From Micromonospora inaquosa (GTDB lineage Bacteria; Actinomycetota; Actinomycetes; Mycobacteriales; Micromonosporaceae): a stretch of DNA of 55,349 bases. Numbering within the stretch: the stretch's first letter is position 1; each line of letters opens with the position of its first letter. Below, one piece after another: positions 35,834-43,881 of this stretch. A program made the translations under genes and the position numbers. The stretch spans positions 1 through 55,349 of the forward strand of contig NZ_QGSZ01000216.1 in the NCBI RefSeq assembly GCF_003857055.1, read 5' to 3'. The notes beneath the pieces are model-generated. The model was given only the letters and a program-made list of their open reading frames with translations. It was not told the DNA's origin and did not search any database.

Positions 35834-37840
35834 ATGGATGAGATGGCATTCCCGGGGCGGCTGCCCGAGCGGGACCGCCCGTGGGTGATGCGCACCTACG
35901 CCGGCCACTCGTCGGCTGCCGCGACCAACGCCCTCTTCCGCCGCAACCTGGCGAAGGGGCAGACCGGGCTCTCGGTCGCCTTCGACCTGCCCACCCAGAC
36001 CGGTTACGACCCGGACCACGAACTCGCCTCCGGTGAGGTCGGCCGGGTCGGCGTGCCGGTGGCCCATCTCGGCGACATGCGGGCGCTCTTCGACGGCATC
36101 CCGCTCGCCGAGATGAACACCTCGATGACCATCAACGCCCCGGCGATGTGGCTGCTCTCCCTCTACGGGACCGTGGCGATGGAGCAGGGGTGGAGCGCGG
36201 ACACGCTCTCCGGCACCACCCAGAACGACATCATCAAGGAGTACCTGTCCCGGGGGACGTACATCTTCCCACCGGCGGCCTCGCTGCGGCTGACCGCAGA
36301 CGTCATCGCCCACACGCTGAAGACGATGCCGAAGTGGAACCCGGTCAACATCTGCTCGTACCACCTCCAGGAGGCCGGCGCCACGCCCGTACAGGAGGTC
36401 GGCTTCGCGCTGGCCACCGCCGTCGCCGTGCTCGACGCGGTCCGCGACTCCGGCCAGGTGCCCGCCGAGCGGATGGGCGACGTGGTCCAGCGGATCTCGT
36501 TCTTCGTCAACGCCGGGGTGCGCTTCGTCGAGGAGATCGCCAAGATGCGCGCGTTCGGCGTGCTCTGGGACGAGATCACCCGGGACCGGTACGGGGTCAC
36601 CGACGCCAGGCAACGGCGGTTCCGCTACGGCGTGCAGGTCAACTCTCTCGGCCTCACCGAGGCGCAGCCGGAGAACAACATCCAGCGCATCGTGCTGGAG
36701 ATGCTCGGCGTGACGATGTCCCGCGACGCCCGGGCCCGCGCGGTCCAACTGCCCGCCTGGAACGAGGCGCTCGGCCTGCCCCGCCCGTGGGACCAGCAGT
36801 GGTCGCTGCGGATGCAGCAGGTCCTGGCGTACGAGTCGGATCTGCTCGAATATCCCGACCTCTTCGCCGGCTCGCACGTGATGACCGCGCTGGTCGACGA
36901 GGTCGTCACCGGGGCGCGGGTCGAGCTGGACAAGGTGCTGGAGCTGGGAGGCGTCGTCGCCGCCGTGGAGACCGGCTACCTCAAGAGCGCGCTGGTCGCG
37001 TCGCTGGCCGACCGCCGCCGACGGATGGAGTCCGGTGCCGACGTGGTGGTCGGGGTCAACCGGTACACCGAGACCGAACCCTCCCCGCTGACCGTCGCCG
37101 GCGCGGACGCCGTCGAGCAGGTCGACCCCGAGGCCGAGGCGGCCGCCGCGGACGGCGTACGCCGGTGGCGGGCCGACCGGGACGCGGCCGTGGTCGACGC
37201 GGCGCTGGCCCGGCTCCGCGCGGACGCCGCGACCACCACCAACCTGATGCCGGCGACCCTGGAGTGCGTGCGGGCCGGGGTGACCACCGGCGAGTGGGCC
37301 GGGGCGCTGCGCCAGGTCTTCGGCGAGTACCGGGCGCCGACCGGCCTGGCCGGCGCGACCGGCGGCGGCGCTGAGCCGGGCCTCGCGGCGGTCCGCGAGC
37401 GGGTCACCGCCACCGCGCGGGAGCTGGGCAGCGGCCGGCTGCGACTGCTGGTCGGCAAACCCGGGCTGGACGGGCACTCCAACGGCGCGGAGCAGATCGC
37501 GGTACGCGCCCGCGACGCCGGCTTCGAGGTGGTCTACCAGGGCATCAGGTTGACCGCAGGGCAGATCGTGGCGGCAGCCGTGGAGGAGGACGTCGACCTG
37601 GTCGGGCTCTCCGTGCTCTCCGGCTCGCACCTGGCCGCCGTGCCCGCGGTGCTCGACGGGCTGCGCGCCGCCGGCCGGGCGGACCTGCCGGTGGTGGTGG
37701 GCGGCATCATCCCGGCCGGTGACGCGGACACCCTCCGGGCGGCCGGGGTCGCCCGGGTCTTCACCCCGAAGGATTTCGCCCTCACCGGCATCATCGACGA
37801 CCTGGTGACTGTCATCCGGCGCGCCAACGACCTGCCCTGA
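35834..37840 (+). CDS. meaA: Ethylmalonyl-CoA mutase (MeaA-type B12 mutase), 668 aa
   Basis: Adenosylcobalamin mutase that converts (2R)-ethylmalonyl-CoA to methylsuccinyl-CoA in the ethylmalonyl-CoA pathway. It has the N-terminal catalytic barrel (RTYAGHSSAAATNALFRRNL, SVAFDLPTQTGYDPDH, GTTQNDIIKEYLSRGT) and a C-terminal B12-binding domain with the base-off motif LDGHSNGAEQ, SVLSGSH and GGIIP. The short N-terminus without the long mutase extension, and close similarity as I recall to Streptomyces MeaA, favour ethylmalonyl- over methylmalonyl-CoA mutase. The promoter has the shared operator. The cofactor could come from the nearby PduO enzyme. Confidence 0.9.
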   Translation: MDEMAFPGRLPERDRPWVMRTYAGHSSAAATNALFRRNLAKGQTGLSVAFDLPTQTGYDPDHELASGEVGRVGVPVAHLGDMRALFDGIPLAEMNTSMTINAPAMWLLSLYGTVAMEQGWSADTLSGTTQNDIIKEYLSRGTYIFPPAASLRLTADVIAHTLKTMPKWNPVNICSYHLQEAGATPVQEVGFALATAVAVLDAVRDSGQVPAERMGDVVQRISFFVNAGVRFVEEIAKMRAFGVLWDEITRDRYGVTDARQRRFRYGVQVNSLGLTEAQPENNIQRIVLEMLGVTMSRDARARAVQLPAWNEALGLPRPWDQQWSLRMQQVLAYESDLLEYPDLFAGSHVMTALVDEVVTGARVELDKVLELGGVVAAVETGYLKSALVASLADRRRRMESGADVVVGVNRYTETEPSPLTVAGADAVEQVDPEAEAAAADGVRRWRADRDAAVVDAALARLRADAATTTNLMPATLECVRAGVTTGEWAGALRQVFGEYRAPTGLAGATGGGAEPGLAAVRERVTATARELGSGRLRLLVGKPGLDGHSNGAEQIAVRARDAGFEVVYQGIRLTAGQIVAAAVEEDVDLVGLSVLSGSHLAAVPAVLDGLRAAGRADLPVVVGGIIPAGDADTLRAAGVARVFTPKDFALTGIIDDLVTVIRRANDLP

Positions 37841-37878
37841 TCAGGCGTCACCCCGGCGGGCCGGCGGTTCGGCGTGGG

Positions 37879-38175
37879 TCAGCGGCCGGCGTAGGTCATG
37901 CAGTCGGCCATGTCGTTGTCCGGGCCGACCCTGATCGACGTCGCGTGGCACTCCAGCTGCTCGTTGTGCCGGCAGTCGGCGCGCTGGCAGGCGCCCACCT
38001 GCGCGATCAGGCTCTCCACCCCGCCCCGGACCGGCGACTCGACGAAGGTGTGGCAGTGCGCGTGATCCATGCTGCCGATGGTGATCGCGAACGCGTGGCA
38101 GTCACCCGACTGGTTGTACGCGCAAGCGGCCACTACGCATTCCTGGACTCGGGGCATCTCCAACGCTGCGGTCAT
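37879..38175 (-). CDS. Tandem DUF1540 cysteine-rich protein, 98 aa
   Basis: Two DUF1540 units, each with four cysteines: CVVAACAYNQSGDCHAFAIT...CHTF (about 13-43) and CQRADCRHNEQLECHATSI...CMTY (about 63-94). The spacing suggests two small metal-binding knuckles. Function unknown. ATG 38175 has GAGGAGGT upstream, one of the best ribosome-binding sites here, and a TAGTAT -10 candidate. Convergent with meaA. Confidence 0.85.
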   Translation of the reverse strand: MTAALEMPRVQECVVAACAYNQSGDCHAFAITIGSMDHAHCHTFVESPVRGGVESLIAQVGACQRADCRHNEQLECHATSIRVGPDNDMADCMTYAGR

Positions 38176-38263
38176 GCCGACCTCCTCTAGGCTCTTGCCC
38201 CGATACTAGGCTTTTGTCGGCCTGCCGAACCTCGGTATGGCGAGCACGCAGGCCGGGCAGGCG

Positions 38264-38881
38264 TCAGACGCGGAAGCCGGCGGCGCGGGCAGCCTCACGT
38301 TCGCGGCGTCGTTCGGAACGACGGCGGACGAACCAGAAGATGAAGACCACCAGACCGACCAGGAAGACGAGCACCAGCACCGGCAGGATGACCGCCACCA
38401 GGGAAATCACCACGCTGGTGGCGTCCTCGGCGGTGCTGGCGACCGGGGCGCCGAAACCGGCGGTGGCAGCGTTGACGACGGGGCGGGCCGCGGACTTGAG
38501 CAGGTGCACGCCCAACGCCAGCAGGACGCCGGTGACGACCGGCACCCACTGGTGGGACGAGAAGAAACTCCCCGGGTCGCTGACCGTCACCGTCTCCGAC
38601 GAGGAGCCGGCGCCGAAGGCCAGGCCACCGGCGGTGGGCCGGACCACGGTATGCACGACGTCGTTGATGTGGTCGACCAAGGGCACCTTGTCCGCCACCA
38701 TCTCCACGGCGAGCAGCACGGCCATGATGGCGATGACCCAACCGTTGCCGAGCCAGGTCCAGCCGCTGGGCAGGTCGATCAGGTCGGTGTAACGGCCGAG
38801 CAGACCGAGGATGAGCAGGGGTATGTAGGCGTTCAGCCCCGCCGAGGCGGCGAGACCGGTGCCGGTGAGGACTTCGAACAC
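38264..38881 (-). CDS. DUF4126 membrane protein, 205 aa
   Basis: Four to five hydrophobic segments. The N-terminus [20 protein letters not shown] and the [20 protein letters not shown] segment are typical of DUF4126. The C-terminus is a single membrane helix followed by a strongly basic tail ([17 protein letters not shown]). Function unknown. Divergent from nucS, with starts 71 bases apart. Confidence 0.85.
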   Translation of the reverse strand: MFEVLTGTGLAASAGLNAYIPLLILGLLGRYTDLIDLPSGWTWLGNGWVIAIMAVLLAVEMVADKVPLVDHINDVVHTVVRPTAGGLAFGAGSSSETVTVSDPGSFFSSHQWVPVVTGVLLALGVHLLKSAARPVVNAATAGFGAPVASTAEDATSVVISLVAVILPVLVLVFLVGLVVFIFWFVRRRSERRREREAARAAGFRV

Positions 38882-38940
38882 GGTCTCAGCATCGCATCGA
38901 CGCGCCAGTGCCGCTCGCCGGAGACCGGTGGGTGCTCGGC

Positions 38941-38946
38941 TACCCT
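38941..38946 (+). promoter_or_regulatory. Predicted -10 box (TACCCT) for leaderless nucS mRNA
   Basis: TACCCT lies 6 bases before the GTG of nucS; no ribosome-binding site fits between. Confidence 0.45.
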
Positions 38947-38952
38947 CGTCGG

Positions 38953-39612
38953 GTGCGGTTGGTCATTGCGAAGTGCTCGGTGGATTACGTCGGACGGCTC
39001 TCGGCTCACCTGCCGCTGGCCACCCGGTTGCTGATGGTGAAGGCGGACGGGTCGGTGTCTATCCACGCCGACGACCGGGCGTACAAGCCGTTGAACTGGA
39101 TGAGCCCGCCCTGTCGGCTGGAGGAGGCCCCCGGGGTGTGGCGGGTCGTCAACAAGGCCGGTGAGGAGCTGCGGATCACCCTGGAGGAGATCTTCCAGGA
39201 CACCTCGTACGAGTTGGGGGTGGATCCGGGGCTGCGCAAGGACGGGGTGGAGGCGCACCTACAGGAGTTGCTGGCCGCCAACCCGGGTGTCCTGGGTGAG
39301 GGGTTCACGCTGGTCCGCCGCGAGTACATGACGGCGATCGGCCCGGTGGACCTGCTCTGCCGGGACGCCAATTCCGGCTCGGTGGCCGTCGAGGTCAAAC
39401 GGCGTGGCGACATCGACGGGGTGGAGCAGTTGACCCGCTACCTCGAGTTGATGAACCGTGACCCGCTGCTCAGCCCGGTCGTCGGGGTCTTCGCCGCGCA
39501 GGAGATCAAGCCGCAGGCCCGGGTGCTCGCCACCGACCGCGGCATCCGGTGTGTGGTGGTGGACTACGACAAGCTGCGCGGCATCGTGAAGGACGAGCTG
39601 ACCCTCTTCTGA
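38953..39612 (+). CDS. nucS: Mismatch-specific endonuclease NucS (EndoMS), 219 aa
   Basis: Cuts both strands at mismatches and forms the non-canonical mismatch-repair system of actinobacteria and archaea lacking MutS/MutL. It has an N-terminal dimerisation/DNA-binding domain and a C-terminal PD-(D/E)xK nuclease with PVDLLCRD and VAVEVKRRG supplying Asp, Glu and Lys. The end DELTLF resembles a sliding-clamp-binding tail. The GTG start gives the usual [13 protein letters not shown]-terminus. Convergent with the methyltransferase gene, 8 bases apart. Confidence 0.95.
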   Translation: MRLVIAKCSVDYVGRLSAHLPLATRLLMVKADGSVSIHADDRAYKPLNWMSPPCRLEEAPGVWRVVNKAGEELRITLEEIFQDTSYELGVDPGLRKDGVEAHLQELLAANPGVLGEGFTLVRREYMTAIGPVDLLCRDANSGSVAVEVKRRGDIDGVEQLTRYLELMNRDPLLSPVVGVFAAQEIKPQARVLATDRGIRCVVVDYDKLRGIVKDELTLF

Positions 39613-39620
39613 TCGGCGCC

Positions 39621-40277
39621 CTACCCCTTGCGCACCGCGATCAGCGACTTGGACAGGCCGAACACCCGCTCCACCAGCATTGTCGAGTCGGGGAAGTAGT
39701 GGCGCATCTGCGAACGGTCCAGCAACTCGGTCCAGAGCACCTGGTGGATGGCGGCGGCGTGGCTGCGGGTCGGCTTGTGCCCCAACGGCCAGCGTTGGGC
39801 GAACGCGGTGCGCAGTCGTACCGGCAGGAACTGCATTCCCGGCGCGATCCAGTGTGGCTCGATGGGGAAGTAGCGGTACGGCGTCTGCACCCAGTGCCGC
39901 TCGGCCAGTGAGCGGGCGGCGGCGGCGAAGCGAAGACGGCGTTCGTGCCCGCCCACATGCTCCAGCACCGAGTTCGAGAAGACCAGGTCGTAGCTGCCCT
40001 TGGTGAGGTGCTGCGGCAGGTCGCAGGCGTCGGCCTGCTCGACGTGGGCCCAGTCCGGGACGACGGCGGGCGGCTTCTCCAGGTTGACGACTGTCACCCG
40101 GGCCGGTCGGATGGTGGCGCGGTGCCAGGTGCCGAGCCGACCACCGAGATCGACCACGTGCATGTCGCCGATGTCGGGAAAGGTGCGCGCCAACCAGTCC
40201 GAGCGGTGCTGACGCCGTCGGGCGCTCCACGACCGGTCACTGTCGACAAGACGGTAGCGCAATCGATTGGGGCCCAT
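39621..40277 (-). CDS. Class I SAM-dependent methyltransferase, 218 aa
   Basis: Rossmann methyltransferase with motif I VVDLGGRLGTW (about 42-52), an acidic residue at the end of strand 2 (VVNLEKP) and YDLVFSNSVLEHVGGHERR (motif IV/post region). The C-terminal third (HWVQTPYRYFPIEPHW) resembles methyltransferases in polysaccharide or glycolipid gene sets, but the substrate is unknown. AT-richer DNA precedes it (40278-40340). Confidence 0.8.
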   Translation of the reverse strand: MGPNRLRYRLVDSDRSWSARRRQHRSDWLARTFPDIGDMHVVDLGGRLGTWHRATIRPARVTVVNLEKPPAVVPDWAHVEQADACDLPQHLTKGSYDLVFSNSVLEHVGGHERRLRFAAAARSLAERHWVQTPYRYFPIEPHWIAPGMQFLPVRLRTAFAQRWPLGHKPTRSHAAAIHQVLWTELLDRSQMRHYFPDSTMLVERVFGLSKSLIAVRKG

Positions 40278-40357
40278 TTAACGCAATGTACCGCCGCGGC
40301 CACGGCGTACAAACATGTGGATGTGCCGATCTTTGTTGATGATCGGTTATCCGACAG

Positions 40358-41854
40358 CTACCTCCCGTACATGACCTTGATGGCCTTGACGAGTCGGGCC
40401 ACGTCGGCGGGGGTGCGGTCGAAGGTCATCGACGGCAGCAGTGACCGGGCGCGACGTCGGGTGATCGCCTTGGCCCGACCGAACTCGCGCAGGCCGTCCT
40501 CCCCGTGGATCCGACCGAAGCCGGAGTCGCCCACACCGCCGAACGGCAGGGTGGACATGCCGGCGAAGGTCAGCGTGGAATTGATCGAGGCCATCCCGGA
40601 GCGCAGCCGCCGGGCGATGGCCACCGCACGCCGCCGGCCGAAGACCGAACCCCCGAGGCCGTACGACAGGGCGTTGGCGCGGGTGACGGCCTCGTCGGCG
40701 TCGCGGACCCGGCTGATCGTCAGCGTGGGGCCGAAGGTCTCCTCGCGGACGGCGGCCGAGTCCTCCGGGACGTCCACCAGCACGGTGGGGTGGACGTACG
40801 GCGGCTGCACGGCGCTCGGGCCGCCGAGCACGGCCCGCCCGCCGGAGGTGATCGCGGCGTCGATGTGCCGGCGGATCACGTCGATCTGCTGGGGCATGGT
40901 GATCGGGCCGATGTCGGTGCCCTCCGGCCCGACCGTCAGTTGACCGGCGCGGGCCACCACCTTGTCGACGAAGGCGTCGAAGACGGCGTCGACGGCGTAC
41001 ACCCGCTCGATGCCGATGCAGGTCTGGCCCGCGTTGGTCATGCCGCCCCAGACGCACGCCTCGGCGGCCGCGTCCAGGTTGGCGTCGCTGTCGACGATCA
41101 TGGCGTCCTTGCCGCCGCCCTCGATGAGCACCGGGGTCAGCGACTCGGCGCAGGCGGCCATCACCTTGCGGGCGGTGCTGGTGGAGCCGGTGAAGGCCAC
41201 CTTGTCGACGCCGGAGCGGCACAGCGCCGCGCCCACGTCGCCCAGCCCGTGCACGGCGGTGAACACCGGCTGCTCGGGCACCACCTCGGCGAAGCTGTCC
41301 ACCAGCCACTGGCCGACGGCGGGCGTGTACTCGCTCGGCTTGAGCACCACGGCGTTGCCGGCGGCGAGGGCGTACGCGGCGGAGCCGATGGGCGTGAAGA
41401 CCGGATAGTTCCACGGCCCGATCACGCCGACCACCCCGTACGGCTGGTATTCGAGGTGCCCGGAGAACTCGGCGAGGATGAGCCGGGACCGCACCCGGCG
41501 TGCACCGAGCACACGGCGGGCGTTGCGGGCGGCCCAGTCGATGTGCTCGATCGCGGTGACGATCTCGACTATGGCGTCGGCGACCGGCTTCCCGCCCTCG
41601 ACGTGCACCAACTCGGCCAACTGCTCGATGCGCTTGGCGAGCAGGGCGCGCCACCGCAGCATCCGCTCGCGGCGGCCGGTGAAGCCCAGACCGGCCCACC
41701 ACTCGCCGGCGGCACGGGCGCGGGCGACGGCCTGCCGCACGTCCGCGTCGGTGGCGACGGGGAGGCGACCGGCCTCAGCGCCGGTCGCCGGGCTGGTGGA
41801 GACCAACTGACCCGCCTCGATGACCGGAACGCCCGGGATATGCACTGCCGTCAT
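40358..41854 (-). CDS. NAD(P)-dependent aldehyde dehydrogenase, possibly succinic semialdehyde type, 498 aa
   Basis: Full-length ALDH-fold enzyme oxidising an aldehyde to an acid. The general-base Glu lies in LIEGGGKDAMIV, the nucleophilic Cys in NAGQTCIGIERVY, and the Asn of the oxyanion hole in GPWNYPVFTPIG. Class assignment to succinic semialdehyde dehydrogenase is tentative. Predicted leaderless: TAGACT 6 bases before ATG 41854. A weak copy of the ccr/meaA operator lies just upstream of that box. Confidence 0.85.
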   Translation of the reverse strand: MTAVHIPGVPVIEAGQLVSTSPATGAEAGRLPVATDADVRQAVARARAAGEWWAGLGFTGRRERMLRWRALLAKRIEQLAELVHVEGGKPVADAIVEIVTAIEHIDWAARNARRVLGARRVRSRLILAEFSGHLEYQPYGVVGVIGPWNYPVFTPIGSAAYALAAGNAVVLKPSEYTPAVGQWLVDSFAEVVPEQPVFTAVHGLGDVGAALCRSGVDKVAFTGSTSTARKVMAACAESLTPVLIEGGGKDAMIVDSDANLDAAAEACVWGGMTNAGQTCIGIERVYAVDAVFDAFVDKVVARAGQLTVGPEGTDIGPITMPQQIDVIRRHIDAAITSGGRAVLGGPSAVQPPYVHPTVLVDVPEDSAAVREETFGPTLTISRVRDADEAVTRANALSYGLGGSVFGRRRAVAIARRLRSGMASINSTLTFAGMSTLPFGGVGDSGFGRIHGEDGLREFGRAKAITRRRARSLLPSMTFDRTPADVARLVKAIKVMYGR

Positions 41855-41860
41855 GGCGGA

Positions 41861-41866
41861 AGTCTA
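41861..41866 (-). promoter_or_regulatory. -10 box (TAGACT) for leaderless aldehyde dehydrogenase mRNA
   Basis: Read on the minus strand, TAGACT is followed by six bases and the ATG, the same architecture as meaA. Confidence 0.5.
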
Positions 41867-41876
41867 GACCTGAGGA

Positions 41877-41890
41877 TTACTCACCGGTAG
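41877..41890 (-). promoter_or_regulatory. Weak candidate operator, variant of the ccr/meaA site
   Basis: TTACTCACCGGTAG on the plus strand matches the ccr site TTACTGAACGGTAG at 11 of 14 positions, keeping TTACT and CGGTAG but changing the centre. It ends 10 bases upstream of the -10 box of the aldehyde dehydrogenase. It may be chance. Confidence 0.25.
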
Positions 41891-42111
41891 GGTCGCCGAT
41901 TCGGTGCGCGGCGGCCGGCGTCGCACCAACCCGACCGATCGTTGATCAGTGCAGGTCACGGCGTGGGTGACAGATGCGGCCCGCCCGAATCGTCGAACGG
42001 CAGATGGCCGGGAGGTGACGAGAGGCTGACCGGCCGGTCGGTATTGACGACTACCGTCTGATGGCAAGCTGACGCGCGGAGTGACGGTGTGGGGTGGAGG
42101 GCTGACTGTCC

Positions 42112-42528
42112 ATGGAGGAACATCCGGAACTGATGCCGCTGTTGACGGTCGCGGGTGGGCCGATGCGCGGCGCGAGTTTTCGCATGCGAGCCGAAGCGCA
42201 GGTGATCGGCCGAGCGCCGACCGGCCAGGTGGTCATCAACGACCCGCACCTGAGCCGTCGCCACGCCGAGGTGTGGCTGGCGCCGGAAGGTCCGTCCCTG
42301 CGGGACCTGGGCTCGACCAACGGCACGTGGCTCAACGACCGGCGGATCACCGAGGTGGAGCGACTCTCCGACGGTGACGTGATCCGGCTGGGCCGAACCG
42401 AACTGCGCCTGTTCGACCCCGGGGTGGCGCTCACCGACCCGGTGGGGCTCAGCTTCGGCCCGTCCCGGCGCGACGTCCGACCGACGTTGCCGCTGCCGCT
42501 CGCCGCGCAGCCGGGCACGCGCCGCTGA
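42112..42528 (+). CDS. FHA-domain protein, 138 aa
   Basis: A single forkhead-associated domain (about 15-105) that should bind phosphothreonine. Key positions are present: VIGRAP, the SRRHAEV serine-histidine and DLGSTNGTWLND. Nothing else is attached except short tails, so it probably acts as an adaptor for a Ser/Thr kinase encoded elsewhere. ATG 42112 has GGAGGG upstream. The 257 bases before it contain only the aldehyde dehydrogenase promoter and this gene's own upstream region. Confidence 0.88.
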   Translation: MEEHPELMPLLTVAGGPMRGASFRMRAEAQVIGRAPTGQVVINDPHLSRRHAEVWLAPEGPSLRDLGSTNGTWLNDRRITEVERLSDGDVIRLGRTELRLFDPGVALTDPVGLSFGPSRRDVRPTLPLPLAAQPGTRR

Positions 42529-42585
42529 CCGCTCCGGTCAGCCACACCAGGCGGTTGACCCACTGCCGGTCAGAAACACCGGGCC

Positions 42586-42606
42586 GCCGACCGCCTGGCG
42601 GTCGGC
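42586..42606 (+). terminator. Hairpin after the FHA gene
   Basis: GCCGACCG and CGGTCGGC pair across a CCTGG loop, about 60 bases after the FHA stop and 65 before the next start. Confidence 0.45.
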
Positions 42607-42670
42607 CACACCGGGCAGCTTCGCCGGGTGGCGGCCCGACACCTGGACCGGCGGGAACCAGAGTGGCAGC

Positions 42671-43741
42671 ATGCCGCGGATGGAAACCGAGCAGCGGACC
42701 GTGACGGCGAACGGCATCACCCAGGCGGTACGGGTGGCCGGCCCGCCGGACGGCACACCGGTGCTGCTGATCCACGGCAACTGCTCGTCCGCGCTGTTCT
42801 GGGAGCCGCTGGTCCGGCGGCTGCCCCCGACGCTGCGGGTGATCGCCCCCGACCTGCGCGGTTACGGCGACTCCGCGACCGCCCCGGTGGACGCCACCCG
42901 GGGCCTGCGGGACTTCGCCGACGACGTGGCCGCCCTGCTGGACGACCCGACGCTCTTCGACGCCGACGCGCGCCCGGTGGTGGTCGGGCACTCCCTCGGC
43001 GGCGGGGTCGCGATGCGCCTGCTGGTCGACCATCCGCACCGGGTGGGGGCGTTGCTGCTCGCCGCGCCGGTCTCCCCGTACGGCTTCGGTGGCACCCGCG
43101 ACCTGAACGGCACGCCGACCACCCCCGACTTCGCCGGCACCGGCGCCGGCACGGCGAACCCGGACTTCGTCGCCCGACTCGCGGCCGGCGACCGGAGCGC
43201 GGACGCGCCAGCCAGCCCCCGCGCCGTGCTGCGAACCACCTATGTGGCCGATCCCGCCTCGCTCGGCGCGGACGAGGAGCTGCTGCTGGGCACGGTGCTC
43301 TCCACCGCGACCGGGGACGACAACTACCCGGGCACGGCGGTGCCGTCAGAGAACTGGCCGGGCACCGCGCCGGGGGAGCGCGGGGTGCTCAACGCACTCG
43401 CGCCGACCTGGTTCCGGCTCGCCGACGAGCTGGTGGCCGTCGCCGAGAAACCGCCGGTCACCTGGGTACGCGGGGACGCCGACGTCATCGTCTCGGACAC
43501 CTCGCTCTTCGACCTGGCGTACCTGGGTTCGCTGGATCTCGTGCCCGGCTGGCCCGGCGCGGACGCCTGCCCGCCGCAGCCGATGATCGGCCAGACCCGG
43601 GCGGTGCTCGACCGGTACGCGGCGGCCGGCGGCGCGTACCACGAGGTGGTGCTCCCGGGCTGCGGGCACAGCCCCCACCTAGAGCGTCCGGCGGAGTTCG
43701 TCGCCGAGTTGTTGGCCCTGACCAGCGGGTCGGCCGCCTGA
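42671..43741 (+). CDS. Alpha/beta-fold hydrolase, 356 aa
   Basis: Soluble hydrolase with the oxyanion stretch LLIHGNCSS, APDLRGYGDSA and nucleophile elbow GHSLGGGVAM; the His is probably in PGCGHSPHLERP near the C-terminus. A lid-like insert (about 140-230) sits between core strands. Such proteins include haloperoxidases, esterases and lactonases; substrate unknown. ATG 42680 is an alternative start three codons later. Confidence 0.8.
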   Translation: MPRMETEQRTVTANGITQAVRVAGPPDGTPVLLIHGNCSSALFWEPLVRRLPPTLRVIAPDLRGYGDSATAPVDATRGLRDFADDVAALLDDPTLFDADARPVVVGHSLGGGVAMRLLVDHPHRVGALLLAAPVSPYGFGGTRDLNGTPTTPDFAGTGAGTANPDFVARLAAGDRSADAPASPRAVLRTTYVADPASLGADEELLLGTVLSTATGDDNYPGTAVPSENWPGTAPGERGVLNALAPTWFRLADELVAVAEKPPVTWVRGDADVIVSDTSLFDLAYLGSLDLVPGWPGADACPPQPMIGQTRAVLDRYAAAGGAYHEVVLPGCGHSPHLERPAEFVAELLALTSGSAA

Positions 43742-43834
43742 ACGGCGTCCACTGGCGGCGCTGCCGTGCCGTGGGTGAAATATGCCACGGCGTCTCGACA
43801 ACTCACCGTCGCGTGGCAGACTCGCGCGCATAAC

Positions 43835-43851
43835 CTTAGCGGCCGTTCAGT
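43835..43851 (+). promoter_or_regulatory. Putative operator upstream of the tandem dehydrogenase gene
   Basis: CTTAGCGGCCGTTCAGT, 30 bases before the GTG, overlapping a TAACCT -10 candidate (43831-43836). Shares CTTAGC and CGTTCAGT with the site at 33032-33048, and the CCGTTCAGT core with the ccr and meaA sites. Confidence 0.5.
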
Positions 43852-43881
43852 GGTCGTGCGGAGTCTCTGGGGAGGCCGGTC

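Noticed and set aside
42043..42060. CTACCGTCTGATGG upstream of the FHA gene as a further operator copy
   Set aside because: Only the CTACCGT half is kept and the position is more than 50 bases from the start; not distinguishable from background.
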